A stretch of 28,325 bases of DNA from Fidelibacterota bacterium SCGC AAA003-L08 (lineage in GTDB: Bacteria; Fidelibacterota; Marinisomatia; SCGC-AAA003-L08; D37C17): the NCBI GenBank assembly GCA_000405805.1, contig ASPJ01000014.1:1-28325 (forward strand), written 5' to 3'. The position numbers and the translations under genes were made by a program. Of this stretch, positions 27,284 to 28,325 are shown piece after piece. How positions within the stretch are numbered: the first letter of the stretch is position 1; every line of letters starts with the position of its first letter. Under the pieces are notes generated by a model that was given only the letters and a program-made list of their open reading frames with translations, ran no database searches and was not told the origin of the DNA.

Positions 27284-28073
27284 AATATATGAATAAAGAT
27301 GAACTATTAGAATTGACAGAGATATATATGCCTAATATTATTTTAGGTGTTTGTATTTTTATACTTTTCTGGGTTTTTAGCAAACTGGTACAGTATGGAA
27401 CAAACAACCTTCTTAAAAATAAAAATTCAGATACAAATATTTCTAAGGTAATAGCTAGTATTGTAAAAAATATCATTATAATCATAGGCATTAATATCCT
27501 GTTTGATACGAACCCTGGATAATCATTACACTCAACAGGAATCTTGCCCATATTATTAGCAAAAGTAATTATTTTATTTTTAGTCTCTTTAGAGGTCTTA
27601 TCACCATTAATAATTTCTACTAACTTCATTATTGGCACTGGATTCATAAAATGCATGCCAATAATCTTATCAGGACGATTTGTTTTTGTTGAAAGCTCTG
27701 TAATTGATATGGAAGATGTATTGCTTGCTAGTATTGTATCAGGCTTGCAAATAGAATCTAATTCAGAAAAAATTTTATTTTTAATATCTTGGTTTTCAGG
27801 TGCAGCTTCAATAACTAAATCAGCACCTTTAATATTAGAAATATCTATCGTAGTATTAATAGAATCTAATGCGCTATTTTTTTTTGATTCCGATATAACT
27901 CCTTTATCTACCTGTTTTTGGAGATTTTTAGAAATTATACTCATTGCCTTATCTAAAAATTCATTATTAATATCTACAAGATATACTGAGTATCCGCTTA
28001 AAGCTGAAATATGAGCAATGCCATTGCCCATTGTCCCTGATCCAACTACGGCTATAATTTCTTTGCCATTCAT
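27270..28073 (-). CDS. hbd: 3-hydroxyacyl-CoA (3-hydroxybutyryl-CoA) dehydrogenase, C-terminally truncated
   Basis: This should oxidise 3-hydroxyacyl-CoA with NAD, or reduce acetoacetyl-CoA in the other direction. The 267-residue frame has the Rossmann loop GSGTMG (11-16), D34 for NAD, S120, H141 and E153 as the catalytic pair (12 residues apart as in the family), and N191 in NDYPGFVSNR. Residues 1-198 are true family sequence. Normal enzymes continue for about 85 more residues that form the dimerisation and acyl-binding domain. From residue 199 (base 27479 downward) the frame is only the antisense of the MscS fragment. Function is doubtful as drawn. The ATG follows the thiolase stop by three bases, the expected beta-oxidation or butanoate pair. 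Confidence 0.88.
   Translation of the reverse strand: MNGKEIIAVVGSGTMGNGIAHISALSGYSVYLVDINNEFLDKAMSIISKNLQKQVDKGVISESKKNSALDSINTTIDISNIKGADLVIEAAPENQDIKNKIFSELDSICKPDTILASNTSSISITELSTKTNRPDKIIGMHFMNPVPIMKLVEIINGDKTSKETKNKIITFANNMGKIPVECNDYPGFVSNRILMPMIIMIFFTILAITLEIFVSEFLFLRRLFVPYCTSLLKTQKSIKIQTPKIILGIYISVNSNSSSLFIYFTPP
27289..27522 (+). pseudogene. 5' fragment of an MscS-type mechanosensitive channel gene
   Basis: The 77-residue frame begins MNKDELLELTEIYMPNIILG. Residues about 17-70 read like the first membrane helices of small MscS channels: a hydrophobic helix (ILGVCIFILFWVFSKLV), a basic loop, DTNISKVIASIVKN and IIIIIGI. In MscS proteins this is followed by a pore helix and a large beta domain, together about 200 residues. 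Here the frame departs near residue 68 and stops at 77, and its last residues are antisense to the dehydrogenase gene. The gene is therefore cut at about 27492. It follows the fusion gene by five bases. Confidence 0.6.
27480..27492. other. Microhomology junction between the MscS fragment and the dehydrogenase gene
   Basis: The 13 bases AATCATAGGCATT fit both genes at once. On the plus strand they encode the IIGI part of an MscS helix. On the minus strand they encode MPMI of the dehydrogenase NRILMPMI motif. Left of them only MscS coding sense is found; right of them only dehydrogenase sense. Each gene loses its 3' part. Confidence 0.65.
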
Positions 28074-28076
28074 ATG

Positions 28077-28325
28077 TTATATTCTCTCTACAATCATCGC
28101 AGAAGCTTCTCCACCTCCGATACATAAAGAAGCCAACCCTAAACTTACATTCTTTTTTTCCATCGCATTTAATAATGTACACATAATCCTGGCTCCTGAA
28201 GCTCCTATTGGATGTCCTAGTGATACTGCACCTCCATATACATTGATTTTATCAGAGTCTAAGTTTAAATCTTTTATTGCTGCCATAGGAACCACAGAGA
28301 AAGCCTCGTTAATTTCAAACAATCC
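28077..28325 (-). CDS. Acetyl-CoA C-acyltransferase (thiolase), C-terminal part, 5'-truncated by the window
   Basis: An open frame running off the right edge and ending at TAA 28079-28077. It carries the thiolase C-terminal landmarks: NEAF near the beginning, GGAVSLGHPIGASGAR with the catalytic His in GHP, and the LCIGGGEASAM block with the second catalytic Cys. The product condenses two acetyl-CoA or cleaves 3-ketoacyl-CoA. About 83 residues of an expected 390 or so are visible, so the subtype (acetyl-CoA acetyltransferase versus longer-chain) cannot be settled. It is followed at three bases by the dehydrogenase, the next enzyme in the same pathway. Confidence 0.92.
   Translation of the reverse strand, partial: GLFEINEAFSVVPMAAIKDLNLDSDKINVYGGAVSLGHPIGASGARIMCTLLNAMEKKNVSLGLASLCIGGGEASAMIVERI

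Noticed and set aside
27544..28014. Open 156-residue plus-strand frame opposite the dehydrogenase
   Set aside because: It is antisense to well-conserved dehydrogenase codons, and its composition is that of a complementary strand of a real gene.

Overview
The window is AT-rich, densely packed bacterial DNA, most likely from a Marinimicrobia/SAR406-type bacterium (Fibrobacterota-Chlorobiota-Bacteroidota side of the tree). The reasons are a C-terminal sorting domain of the FPNPFNP type, Cys/Asp-rich cassettes of the CGVCGGD and ACNYNP...DDGSC kinds, cohesin-like lipoproteins, frequent TTG starts and mostly weak Shine-Dalgarno sites. This placement is inference from protein style. No rRNA, tRNA, CRISPR array or insertion sequence was seen.

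Left part (1-9356): the 3' portion of a very large secreted repeat protein, open at the window edge and apparently frameshifted near base 50; a cohesin-like lipoprotein; and an ABC-2 exporter ATPase. A gene on the other strand (6045-7442) separates the ATPase from its two permeases (7733-9356).

Middle-left (7733-16471): the permeases run with overlapping ends into an FN3-repeat secreted protein, a secreted FecR-domain protein and a large outer-membrane barrel-like protein. This looks like one translationally coupled envelope operon.

Middle (16478-18253, minus strand): a small island reading two micro-ORFs (39 and 32 aa, each with a consensus Shine-Dalgarno), a GC-rich hairpin, an HTH-like/DUF1232 protein and a GT29 sialyltransferase-like protein. 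A dyad of ATATTGA arms lies upstream. The micro-ORF pair is the least explained and most novel-looking item here.

Right-middle (18254-25373, minus strand): an overlapping operon read as DUF4159 protein, DUF4175 membrane/coiled-coil protein, TPR protein, then an uncharacterised secreted protein. On the opposite strand follows an outer-membrane barrel + TPR + BamE-like fusion (25484-27283).

Right end (27284-28325): the 5' stub of an MscS-type channel gene meets, tail to tail, a 3'-truncated 3-hydroxyacyl-CoA dehydrogenase gene. The two share about 13 bases around 27480-27492, so this is either a microhomology rearrangement or an assembly chimera. A thiolase gene runs off the window.
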